A stretch of DNA of 64,000 bases from Sandaracinaceae bacterium (GTDB lineage: Bacteria > Myxococcota_A > Polyangia > Polyangiales > Houyiibacteriaceae): assembly GCA_020633055.1 (NCBI GenBank), contig JACKEJ010000015.1:1-64000 (forward strand). The letters run 5' to 3'. This document shows, piece by piece, positions 8,047 through 17,900 of the stretch. The notes under the pieces were generated by a model. The model was not told where the DNA came from, made no database searches, and saw only the letters and a program-made list of their open reading frames with translations. Both the position numbers and the translations under genes were made by a program. How positions within the stretch are numbered: position 1 is the first letter of the stretch; each line of letters starts with the position of its first letter.

Positions 8047-11000
8047 CTACGGCCCGCTCAGGGTCTCGGGGCGGGGCGGAATCTCCGGGAAGCCCGGCAG
8101 GACGCTGCCCGTGAAGCGGGACGGGTCGGCGACGTCGAGGGTGGCCAGCGTAGCGAGCGCGTCCTCCGCGGCGGCCGCGTCGTTCGCCAAGGTGGCGTGG
8201 GTCAGGCGCGTCGCCGCCGCGCGCACCTCGAGACCAGCGCTGGCGTAGCCCACGGCGGCCTCGTCGAGCAGCGCGAGGGCGTCGGGGCCGTTGCCTTCCT
8301 GGTGGGCGCAGGCCGCCAGCACCGCGTGACGGTTGGCGGCGCCGAACGCGGTGCGAGGGCGGGCGCCGAGGTTCTTGGCCAGCACCCTGCGCGCGAGCTT
8401 GCGAAGCGCCGCGGCGTCGCGTCCCTCGAGCGTGCACGAACGCCCGACGGCGGCCGCCGCGCGCAGCCAGCCGTAGAACTCGCGACCCACCGGGAGCATG
8501 AGCAGGCCCGCCTTCTTGAGCCGTGGCCACTGCTGCTCCATGCGCGCGTGGGCCGAGACTGCGTCGCCGAGATAGAGGTCGGTGCGCGTGCTGAGCGTGA
8601 GCCCCGCGAACTCCACGTACATGTCCGTGTCCGACGAGAGGGCCTGCGCCCGCTCGCGGTGCTCACGCGCCAGGTCGGGGCGGCCAAGGCCCAGGTGCGC
8701 GAAGCCCGCGTCGACGTAGGCGGCGGCCTCGGCGAAGGGGTTGCCGACGTCGCGGGCCTCCGCGATGGCCTGCTCCGTGCGGCGCAGCAGCTCCTCGAAG
8801 CGGTCCAGGTAGCGCAGGTTGGTGGACACCAGCACCTGCGCGCCCTGACGCTGCGCGGCCACGTTGCGCCCGCGGCTGAGGTGCCGCACGGCTGCTTCCT
8901 GCTCGGCCAGTCCCGTGGACCAGTCGTCGTTCAGGAAGGCGGCCACACCGCGCGCATAGGCGGTGACGCCCAGCGCCTCGGGCGTGCCCTGCTGAGCGGC
9001 GAGGGCGTTCGCGCGCGCGAGGGCTCCGTCGGCCTGCTTCCAGCCCAGGTTGGACAGGAACATGCCCATCATGGCCAGGCCGTCGATGGCGCGGCGCGCG
9101 TCCCCGGCCTTCACGGCCAGCTCGTAAGCGTCCAGGTAGAAGTAGAGCGAGCGCACCAGGTCGGGCATCGTCAGGCTGTGCCCGAGCGCCGAGCTGACCT
9201 CGATGCGCCGCGCGACGCTGGCGGGGATGCTCTCGGGGGGGCGCTCCTCGAACGCGTCGGCGCGCAGCCAGATGCGCCCCATGCGCGCGAAGACGCTGGC
9301 GTTGATCATCATCGCGGAGCGCGGCACCGAGAGACCCACGCGGCGGGTGACGCGCCGGAGCAGGGGCTCGCCCTCGGCCATGGCCGCACACGTGAAGTAG
9401 CCCTGGGCGGCGCGCAGCTCGAGGTCGAGGGCCTCCTCGGCGTCGGTCGCGGCGTCCGCCAGCGCAGCGTAGATGGCGGCGCCCTCCTTGCAGCGCCCGA
9501 CGTTGATGAGCGCCGCCGCGCGCTTCTTCTCGGTCTCCCGCACCACGCTCGGGCTGGCATCCGTGTCCCACGCGAGGGCGCGCCCGTAGAGCTCCGCGGC
9601 CTCGTGGAAAGCCAGCGCCGCCGCCGCCTCGTCTCCTGCGCGGCGCGCGTGGTGCGCTGCACGCGCGAGCTCGCCCGCTTCGGCAAAGTGCGTCACCAGC
9701 GTGCGCGCCGGGGCGGCCGCAGCCTCGAGCGCGAGCGCGAGCGTGCCGTGGTGCGCGGCGAGGCGCTCGGCCTCGATGGCGTCGACCACGGCGGCCCGAA
9801 TGCGGTCGTGGTAGGCGACGAGCAGCTCCTTGTCGCCAGCCTGCTGCGTGCGGAGCAGCTTGCTGGCGCGCAGCCGCCCGACGTTCACGCGGCTGAGGTT
9901 GTCGACCCCCAGGGCCTGCGCCGCCACACGACGCTCGAGCGGCACGCCGGCCACCGAGACCAGCTCCAGGAGCGTGCGAGCCTCGGCGCTGAGGTCGTCG
10001 ACGCGCCGCCGCAGCACCTCGGCGAGCAACAGCTGACGGTCGGCGCTGTCCGGCGTGCGGCCGACCTCGGACGTGAGCCACACGCCGCTGGCCTCCTCCG
10101 CGTGCCGCGCCAGCTCTTCGATGAACAGGGGGTGCCCAGCGCCCTCGTAGGCGATGCGCACGGCCAGCTCGGAGTCTGCCCCTTCGGACGGCAGGAGCCG
10201 CGCGACGAGGGCCACGGCGACCTCGGGCGGGAGCCCGGTGAGGGGCAGGTGCAGGCGCACGATGTCCGACTCGGAGCCGAGGCGCGCGAGCAGAGCGCGC
10301 AGGAACGGGCTGGTGGCGCGCTCGTCCCCGCGGAACGCGACGACCCAGAACACGGGCGGCGCCCCGGGCGCTCGCATGAGGTCGACCAGCACGTCCGCGC
10401 TCTCTGCGTCGCCCCACTGCACGTCGTCCACGAACACCACCACGGGGCTCTCGCGCGTCATGCGGAAGAGCAGCTCACGCAGCGCCGCGAACCCACGCCG
10501 CTTGGCGACGATGGGGTCCTCGACCAGCGGCTCGAAGTGCGCGGCGGTGGCGGCGTCGACGGCCTGCCCGAAGACGGGGAAGAGGCGCGCCAGCTCGCGC
10601 GCGTGCGGTGGCAGCAGCGCCGCTGCGCGGGGCCCGCTCTGCTTGCCGAGATAGGCGCTCAGCTCGTCGACCACCGCGTCGACCGTCTTGTACGGGACGA
10701 AGTCCTGCTCGTAGCAGCGGCCACGCAGGACGAACGCCCGCTCGTCGCGCGCGACCTCACCCAGCACGTGGTCGATCAGGGCGCTCTTGCCCATGCCGCT
10801 CTCGCCCTCGACCAGCGCGACCGCAGGCTCGCCACGCTCACGGCAACGCAGAAAGGCCTCCTGCAGTGCGGCGAGCTCCGGCTCGCGGCCGACGAAGGCG
10901 CGGCTGGGGTCGTCGGCGGGCACCACGGGACGCGGCGCCTCCATGCGCGCGAGACGCGCCATCACCGTGGCCGCATCGGGGCGCTCTTCCGGGTCGACGG

Positions 11001-11904
11001 CCAGCAGCTCCATGCACAGCTCGGCGAGGTCCTCGGGCACCGCCGGGTTGCGCGTGCGAGGACCGGGCGCGCCGCCGTGGATCTTCGACCACAGCAGCGT
11101 GTGCACGTTGTCGTGCATGTACGGGAGCACGCCCGTCAGCACCTCGTACAGCATCACGCCCAGCGCGTAGACGTCGCTGCGCGGCCCAGCGGGTCGGCCC
11201 GTGACCTGTTCGGGGGCCATGTACAGCGGGGTCCCGACGATGGCGCCCTCGACGTGCTCGGCCCCGCCCGCCCCGAGCTCGGTGACGAGCCCGAAGTCGA
11301 GCACGACCGCCCGCCCCGCCTTGCTCACCAGCACGTTGTGCGGCTTCAGGTCGCGGTGGAGCATGCCCTCGGCGTGGAGCGCCACCAGGGCGCGCGCCAC
11401 CTGCGCGAACACGGCGCGCACCGCCTCCCAGTCGCGCTCGACCCAAGGCCCCGCGAGCACAGGCCGGGTCGTGGAGGGGGAGCCCTCGACGTGCGCCGCG
11501 GCCTCGAGCGTCGGGTCGCCGCCGGGCCCGAACCCCATGCTCGCGCCGTCGAGGGTCTGGACCAGCGTGCTCGACCCGAGCCCCGCGGTCGCCATGCCGG
11601 CGCCGAAGTGCTCGACCAGCGGCGCGCCCTCCACCAGCTCCATGACGAGGTACCACTCGCCCTCGGACACGAACAGCTCGTGCAAGGCCACGAGGTTCGG
11701 GTGGCTCGTGCGGGAGAGGGCGCGGAACTCCTTCTTGAAGCGGTACAGGGCGCGCGCGTCGGAGTGGTGCAGCCGCTTCAACGCGACGCGCACGGCTCGG
11801 ACGCGGTCGTACGCAGCGTAGACCGTGCCATAGCTCCCCGTGCCCAAGAGGAACTCGATCTCGTAGCGCTCTCCGACACGCTCCACGCTCTCGTGCATGA
11901 CCAT
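8047..11904 (-). CDS. Ser/Thr protein kinase fused to AAA-type ATPase and helical repeats
   Basis: About 1,285 residues. The start at 11904 (or ATG 11898) immediately precedes the kinase fold; upstream codons run into the divergent P450 region. The Hanks-type kinase has GTGSYG at 21-26, Lys43, HRDLKPHN at 183-190, DFG at 203-205 and APE at 230-232, so it should be catalytically active. A low-complexity insertion of about 50 residues (100-155) sits between the hinge and the catalytic loop. An AAA_16/STAND-like ATPase begins at FVGRE (337), with Walker A GESGMGKS (367-374) and Walker B VVFVDD (489-494). The rest, about 650 residues, is Ala/Leu-rich with TPR-like helices. It resembles PknK-type signalling proteins that couple phosphorylation to ligand binding by the repeats. 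No DNA-binding domain is visible. Confidence 0.9.
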   Translation of the reverse strand: MVMHESVERVGERYEIEFLLGTGSYGTVYAAYDRVRAVRVALKRLHHSDARALYRFKKEFRALSRTSHPNLVALHELFVSEGEWYLVMELVEGAPLVEHFGAGMATAGLGSSTLVQTLDGASMGFGPGGDPTLEAAAHVEGSPSTTRPVLAGPWVERDWEAVRAVFAQVARALVALHAEGMLHRDLKPHNVLVSKAGRAVVLDFGLVTELGAGGAEHVEGAIVGTPLYMAPEQVTGRPAGPRSDVYALGVMLYEVLTGVLPYMHDNVHTLLWSKIHGGAPGPRTRNPAVPEDLAELCMELLAVDPEERPDAATVMARLARMEAPRPVVPADDPSRAFVGREPELAALQEAFLRCRERGEPAVALVEGESGMGKSALIDHVLGEVARDERAFVLRGRCYEQDFVPYKTVDAVVDELSAYLGKQSGPRAAALLPPHARELARLFPVFGQAVDAATAAHFEPLVEDPIVAKRRGFAALRELLFRMTRESPVVVFVDDVQWGDAESADVLVDLMRAPGAPPVFWVVAFRGDERATSPFLRALLARLGSESDIVRLHLPLTGLPPEVAVALVARLLPSEGADSELAVRIAYEGAGHPLFIEELARHAEEASGVWLTSEVGRTPDSADRQLLLAEVLRRRVDDLSAEARTLLELVSVAGVPLERRVAAQALGVDNLSRVNVGRLRASKLLRTQQAGDKELLVAYHDRIRAAVVDAIEAERLAAHHGTLALALEAAAAPARTLVTHFAEAGELARAAHHARRAGDEAAAALAFHEAAELYGRALAWDTDASPSVVRETEKKRAAALINVGRCKEGAAIYAALADAATDAEEALDLELRAAQGYFTCAAMAEGEPLLRRVTRRVGLSVPRSAMMINASVFARMGRIWLRADAFEERPPESIPASVARRIEVSSALGHSLTMPDLVRSLYFYLDAYELAVKAGDARRAIDGLAMMGMFLSNLGWKQADGALARANALAAQQGTPEALGVTAYARGVAAFLNDDWSTGLAEQEAAVRHLSRGRNVAAQRQGAQVLVSTNLRYLDRFEELLRRTEQAIAEARDVGNPFAEAAAYVDAGFAHLGLGRPDLAREHRERAQALSSDTDMYVEFAGLTLSTRTDLYLGDAVSAHARMEQQWPRLKKAGLLMLPVGREFYGWLRAAAAVGRSCTLEGRDAAALRKLARRVLAKNLGARPRTAFGAANRHAVLAACAHQEGNGPDALALLDEAAVGYASAGLEVRAAATRLTHATLANDAAAAEDALATLATLDVADPSRFTGSVLPGFPEIPPRPETLSGP

Positions 11905-12001
11905 CCCGACCCGCAGCCTATCCGATTGCCGAAATTGCGGGGTGACGGAAGTGAACGGACCGATGACGGTCGTGGCGACGAGTTCGAGTATGCTGCGCGG
12001 C

Positions 12002-13447
12002 ATGCTGCTCACCGCTCCCTCGGCGCTCCTCTCGCGTCGGCGCATCCGCCGGACGGGGCTGCCGACGCCCTGGCCGGAGCACCCCGTGCGCCAGCTGGTG
12101 CGCTGGGCCAGCGACATGGACGGGTTGCTCGCGGACGTGCGCGCAGGAGAGGCCGGGGCCTACACCCTCGACCTGTGGGGTCACGGGCTGGTCGCGGTGT
12201 TCACCTCGGAAGAGGCGCGGCGCGCCGTCATCAAGGGCAGCGCGGAGGACTTCGGACACGCGAACGACCTGGCTGCCCTGTTCGTGGGGCCCTCGTCGCT
12301 GCTGCTGCTGGACGGTGAGAAGCACGCGGCCGCGCGCCGCCGCACGATGGCCGTGATCGCAGGCGACGGCCTGATGGCCTACGGCGCGACCATGGCCAGC
12401 ATCGCCGACGCGTGGGTCGACAGCCTCGACGTGGGGACTACGACCGAGGCGTTGGTGGGGGCGCAGTGGATGACCCTCGACGTCATCCTCCAGACCGTGT
12501 TCGGCATGCAGCCGGGCCCGGCGTACGACGCGCTGCACCGCTTGGCCCGCGAGTTCATGGAAGGGGGGCGTGGCACAGCGGGCAACCTCGCGTCCATGCT
12601 GCTGCCGGCCGCGACGGTGCGGCGCCTGATGGTGGGGCGCCGCGGGCCCGACATGACGCTGCTACCGGAGCCTGTGCTGCTGCGCGCGCTGGGGGGCGCG
12701 CGGGGCGTGCGCGAAGCGCGCGAGCTGGTGGACCGCCTGATGGACCAGGTCCGCGAGCGGCGCGCTCACCTCGACGACGGCGGCACCGACGCTCTCGCGC
12801 GCATCCTGCGCCACGCCAGCGACAAGGGGACCGCGCTTGGTGACGCCGAGCTGGTGGACGAGCTGCTCACCCTGCTGCTGGGCGGGCACGAGACCACCGC
12901 CGTCGCGCTCGGCTGGCTGCTGTACCGCCTGGCAGGTCAGCCCGACGCCTGGGCGCGTGCACGCGCCGAGCTGGACGAAGCGTTCGGCGACGGTCCGCTC
13001 GACGCGCGCCGTGCGGCACGTCTCCCGTACCTGAGCGCCGTCGTCGAAGAGAGCCTGCGGCTGGACGGGCTCACCCTCGGGGTCATGCGCCGCACGCGAC
13101 GCGACCTCACCATCGACGGATACGCGATCCCGGCGGGCACGCTCGTGAACGCGCAAGTGCGGCACGCGCACCTCGATCCCGAGCGCTTCGCAGAGCCTCT
13201 CGCGTTTCGTCCCGAGCGCCTGCTGGGCGAGCGCCTGTCACCGCTGGACTACGCGCCCTTCGGCGGCGGGTACCGGCGTTGCGTCGGCGCGGCCTTCGCC
13301 ACCTTCGAGCTGAGCACGCTGGCAGCCGCGATCATACGGCGCGTGGAGCTGCGCGTGCCCGAGGGGCTCACCGTGGAGCGCGTGCAGTACGGGCCCTTCC
13401 CGGGCCCCAGCAACGCCATCCCGCTCGAGGTGCTGAGCCGCCGCTGA
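12002..13447 (+). CDS. Cytochrome P450
   Basis: About 481 residues, a normal bacterial P450 length with no membrane anchor. The I-helix oxygen-activation motif GGHETT is at 294-299, the ExxR pair is Glu350/Arg353, and the heme-binding loop FGGGYRRCVG places the proximal Cys at 427. It should oxidise a hydrophobic substrate using electrons from a ferredoxin or flavodoxin partner; no redox partner gene is adjacent. General resemblance is to CYP110-like enzymes acting on fatty acids or terpenoids (from memory). The start at 12002 has no good Shine-Dalgarno; ATG 11990 is the alternative. It is divergent from the kinase gene, with only about 97 bases between them, so shared control is possible. 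Confidence 0.9.
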   Translation: MLLTAPSALLSRRRIRRTGLPTPWPEHPVRQLVRWASDMDGLLADVRAGEAGAYTLDLWGHGLVAVFTSEEARRAVIKGSAEDFGHANDLAALFVGPSSLLLLDGEKHAAARRRTMAVIAGDGLMAYGATMASIADAWVDSLDVGTTTEALVGAQWMTLDVILQTVFGMQPGPAYDALHRLAREFMEGGRGTAGNLASMLLPAATVRRLMVGRRGPDMTLLPEPVLLRALGGARGVREARELVDRLMDQVRERRAHLDDGGTDALARILRHASDKGTALGDAELVDELLTLLLGGHETTAVALGWLLYRLAGQPDAWARARAELDEAFGDGPLDARRAARLPYLSAVVEESLRLDGLTLGVMRRTRRDLTIDGYAIPAGTLVNAQVRHAHLDPERFAEPLAFRPERLLGERLSPLDYAPFGGGYRRCVGAAFATFELSTLAAAIIRRVELRVPEGLTVERVQYGPFPGPSNAIPLEVLSRR

Positions 13448-13530
13448 GTGCGGTCCTTTGGCACCGGGAGCAGGTTCTCGACGTGCGGGCACGGCGGCCC
13501 GATCGCCGTCGCCCTCGCGCACCAACTTCG

Positions 13531-13704
13531 CTCATCGGCGACCGGTTCGACGACAACACGCTACAGGCCGAGAGCCGCGAGGTGCGGGTCGAAGGTCTGC
13601 CGGTGATCCACGGCGGCCAGACCAGCCGCACCGTCCAGGCCAAGTTGGCCGACCTCGACTCGCAGGACGCCATCGAGTCCGCCTCCAGGCTCCGCCTTTG
13701 CTAG
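13531..13704 (+). pseudogene. Remnant resembling an AIPR (abortive infection) protein
   Basis: In the 320-base gap after the P450, one frame encodes about 57 residues with no plausible start and a stop at 13702-13704. The stretch around LPVIHGGQTSRTV resembles the IVNGGQT-type core of AIPR/AbiR-like phage-defence proteins, preceded by a D-N-x-L-x-A segment like the usual NNGITI block. The rest of an AIPR protein (500-700 residues) is absent on both sides. I read it as a decayed fragment. The family assignment rests on a short motif and is tentative. Nothing else was recognised in 13448-13767. Confidence 0.4.
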
Positions 13705-13767
13705 AAAGAGTGGGAGCCCCTTCGTGGCTCACCCCTTGCGGACACGGAGGGCCTCATGCCCAGGGCG

Positions 13768-15399
13768 CTAGTTCGTCCACACGCCGGGGCGCGTAGCGAG
13801 GTCGCCGACGGCTGGCGCCACCTGCGCGGTGCTGCTGTACCAGAAACCCGTGAAGGCCTGCGCGAGGGGCGCGTTCCCAGCAGCATCGCCTCCCCAGTGC
13901 CACACCTCCATGTCGAAGCGCAGAGATTCATGGAAGTCGATCGCGTCCAAGTGGTGGAAGCGGTAGTTCCACCAGGTGCCACCGAGGTTCTCCCCCCGAC
14001 CACAGATGTCGTTGCCCCGCCCCACGTCTGCCTCGGGCTGACCGTGGAAGGACGCAAGGAACACCTCCGAGGAGGCCCATGCGTACCCGAAGTAGTCCTC
14101 GGTTCCGGTCCCGAAGAGGCGCGGGAACGGCTCGTCGTCCACCCAGACCTTCTCGTCCCCTTCGCCCCACCAGCAGCGCGAGCGGTTGGTCATCGCCATC
14201 ACCAGGCCAACGAAGTAGCCTTCGCCCGACTCGATGGTGACGGCACGTTGGTCGGAGAGGTTCTCCACGACGTCTGGGTTGCGCTGCCACTGCGCATGGA
14301 AATAGTGCGCACCCTCGAAGGGAGCCGGTTCGACCGTGTAGCGTAGCCGAAGCTCCCGGCCGGACTCGGCGGTGGGTGCCGTCACACGCAGCTCGGCCCC
14401 CTCGCGAAACGGCATGCGGAAGCGAGTGCACCACTCTGCGGTGGATGCGTCGTAAGACGTGTAGAAGGTCGTCGCCGACGTGTCCTCTGCAAGTCCCGCG
14501 AAGAAGTCGCGCAGCGGGACACGCGCCGTCGTGACGCCATCGAAGGTCAGCTCGAGCACGGTGCCCGTGCTGTCGAGGGGGCTCTCGCTTCCGAGGCAAA
14601 GCGCGCGCAGCTCTGCGCCCCCATCTGGAGCGATCCAGGCGTGCGACGCAGACGTCTCCGACCAATCGACGACAGCAGATTCCGCGGGGGCGGCGTGAGG
14701 CGCTGCGAGCGCGGTGGTGGCTTCCTCCAACGCCGAAGCGGGGACATCCGCAGGATCGAAGCTCGCGACGCAGATCCCAGTCTCATAGGCCTTGATGGAC
14801 GCCTGCCAGAACAGAGGCTCCGCGCCGTCCCCCTCCTCGTGGGTGACACGCAAGTAACGCTCGAACGGGATCGGTACGTACAGGTTGGCGCCGTACTCGC
14901 CCGGTGCGCTGATGGTCACGCTGTATGCGAACGCTGCCCCCAGCGTGTTCGCTTCGCTGAGGAACGCCTCCATGGGCACTTCGATGCGGGGCACGTGCTC
15001 GTCGTCAATGTAGATGCGTAGCGTCCCGTTCGGGTTGGCGCTCCAGATTCTGACCAGCGCACCCGGCCCGTCGTGCTCCACCAAGACGCCGTGGCCGAAG
15101 CGGTCGTTCCCGAGGTACTCCCCCCGATCATAGTTTGCGAACCAGCCCTCGGAGCCGGGTCCAACGGATTGGCGATCATAGCTCGATGTGGCCAGCAGCG
15201 TGGATGGGAGCTCGGCCGGGCGGGGGGAGATCGGTTCCGTCAGGAGGCGCAACTCCTGGTCGAAGCCCGTGTCGAACGTCTCACACGGAACGAGCACTGG
15301 GCTGTCCGCGTCACACCCCAGGAGCCCCATCAGACACATGACCGTCAGACTCCGAGTGTTGAATCGACACGGCGATCCGGTTCCTTGCATGCTCCCCAT
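13768..15399 (-). CDS. DUF2961 domain lipoprotein
   Basis: About 543 residues. The N-terminus carries a lipoprotein-type signal ending in LMGLLGC followed by DADS. The start could be 15399 or 15390, and neither has a well-placed ribosome site. The mature protein shows DUF2961 features: a segment about the Gly-rich VEHDGPGALVRIW (about residue 110) and LRIYIDDEHVPRIEVPM, typical of these jelly-roll proteins linked to polysaccharide degradation. Recent work on the family describes glycoside hydrolases acting on fructofuranose or arabinan-type glycans (from memory). A second conserved block near RLFGTGTEDYFG supports the call. It is probably cell-surface attached and acting on a glycan. It stands alone, divergent from the TetR gene. 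Confidence 0.72.
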   Translation of the reverse strand: MGSMQGTGSPCRFNTRSLTVMCLMGLLGCDADSPVLVPCETFDTGFDQELRLLTEPISPRPAELPSTLLATSSYDRQSVGPGSEGWFANYDRGEYLGNDRFGHGVLVEHDGPGALVRIWSANPNGTLRIYIDDEHVPRIEVPMEAFLSEANTLGAAFAYSVTISAPGEYGANLYVPIPFERYLRVTHEEGDGAEPLFWQASIKAYETGICVASFDPADVPASALEEATTALAAPHAAPAESAVVDWSETSASHAWIAPDGGAELRALCLGSESPLDSTGTVLELTFDGVTTARVPLRDFFAGLAEDTSATTFYTSYDASTAEWCTRFRMPFREGAELRVTAPTAESGRELRLRYTVEPAPFEGAHYFHAQWQRNPDVVENLSDQRAVTIESGEGYFVGLVMAMTNRSRCWWGEGDEKVWVDDEPFPRLFGTGTEDYFGYAWASSEVFLASFHGQPEADVGRGNDICGRGENLGGTWWNYRFHHLDAIDFHESLRFDMEVWHWGGDAAGNAPLAQAFTGFWYSSTAQVAPAVGDLATRPGVWTN

Positions 15400-15618
15400 G
15401 TATCCGAGCCAAGACGCCCACGCCAACACAATGCGCGACCACGAGGAGTGTGGCCCTGACGCCTTGGGCGGTCGACGAAGCATCGACATGGGGACTTGTC
15501 TGCACAATAGGCCGTAGGTCAGCCACGCGGTCGACCTCACGCTGCGCCCCGGGGGGGCCTCCCGAGAGAGCGACGTGTTCTCGGCACCGCGCCTCCCGGC
15601 TGAGGCTCCGAGGCGGTC

Positions 15619-15646
15619 TTGACAGGGGGCCGTCCGTGGCTAAAAA
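15619..15646 (+). promoter_or_regulatory. Sigma70-type promoter of the TetR gene
   Basis: TTGACA at 15619-15624 is followed after 16 bases by TAAAAA at 15641-15646. Transcription would begin near 15653, giving a leader of under 20 bases before the ATG at 15670. The -10 box overlaps the palindromic operator, so repressor binding would block the polymerase. Confidence 0.6.
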
Positions 15647-15667
15647 GAGAACTCAAAGTTCTCTTTT
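15643..15667. promoter_or_regulatory. Perfect TetR-type operator palindrome
   Basis: AAAAGAGAACT (15643-15653) and AGTTCTCTTTT (15657-15667) are perfect 11-bp inverted arms around a 3-base spacer. The site covers the -10 region and transcription start and ends two bases before the TetR start codon. The size and symmetry fit a TetR-dimer operator and negative autoregulation. Confidence 0.8.
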
Positions 15668-15669
15668 CA

Positions 15670-16319
15670 ATGCCTCAGCGACCGAAAGCCGAAGTCCGAG
15701 ACGCCATCCTGAGCGCGGCCGCCGACACGTTCGCCGAGCAGGGCTTCCAGGGCGCCAAGCTGACCGACATCGTCGTGCGGGCGGGGACCTCCATCGGGAA
15801 CCTCTACAAGTACTTCGCCAACAAGGACGAGCTGTTCGAGGCCTTCCTGCCGCCGGGTTTCGAGGCCCAGCTGACGCGGCTCATCCGCGCGCGCGTCGAA
15901 GCGCTGCGCGCGGAGACTGACGCCCTGTCGCTCGGCCCGGAGCACCCCTACCGGCACGCTGCGGACGAGCTCTCGCGGTTCGTGTTCGAGCATCGGGAGC
16001 GCGTGGTGTTTCTGCTCTGCCGCGCCGAGGGCACCGCGCACGCGGGCTTCGCGGACGCCACCGTGCGCCTCTTGGCGCGGCTAGCGCTGCACTACGCGCG
16101 CGCGGCTCACCCCGACTTCGAGGCCACCCCTTCCGCGCGCCGGGCGCTGACGCGCATCTACCGCGCCTACGTCGCGACCCTGGGCGTGTTGCTCCAGGAA
16201 GAGCGCAGCGAGGGCGCCCTGCGCGAGGCCGTCGCGCTGCAGACCACCTATCACCTGTCCGGGCTCGAGGCCCTGTTTCGCCGCTCCGAGCCCCGTCGGA
16301 TCGAAGGAGAACGGTTCGT

Positions 16320-16323
<4 letters not shown>
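15670..16323 (+). CDS. TetR-family transcriptional regulator
   Basis: A 217-residue repressor. The start at 15670 is forced by the promoter and operator just upstream, although no Shine-Dalgarno is visible and the leader is very short. The helix-turn-helix lies at about residues 10-55 (AILSAAADTFAEQGF, LTDIVVRAGTSIGNLYKYF, the signature of the family). The remaining helices would bind a ligand. Its stop overlaps the ATG of the DUF6178-like gene (ATGA), so the two form an operon. The lipoxygenase/oxidase pair lies further downstream on the same strand and may belong to the same regulon. The operator at 15643-15667 indicates autoregulation. Confidence 0.9.
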
Positions 16324-17693
<1,370 letters not shown>

Positions 17694-17900
17694 GCCGTCC
17701 CGGGCTGGGCTCGATGACGAACGGCGGCGGCGGGCGGGAGACGGACGCCAGCTGCGCGACGCGCGCGCCCCACTCCAAGGCGCGGGTCACCGCCTGGGGA
17801 TGGGGAATTGTCGGGATGGACGCACACGGACGTTGCGTGTCTACTGCTCGCGCAACCCGAGGGGAGCCTCGACCCTCCGACGCGAAGGACCCGCCGCAGG

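Noticed and set aside
8197..12318. A very long open frame (about 1,370 codons) on the strand opposite the giant kinase
   Set aside because: It is antisense to a gene with intact kinase and Walker motifs, has Arg/Gly/Ala/His-biased composition and no recognisable domain. High GC content keeps such frames open.
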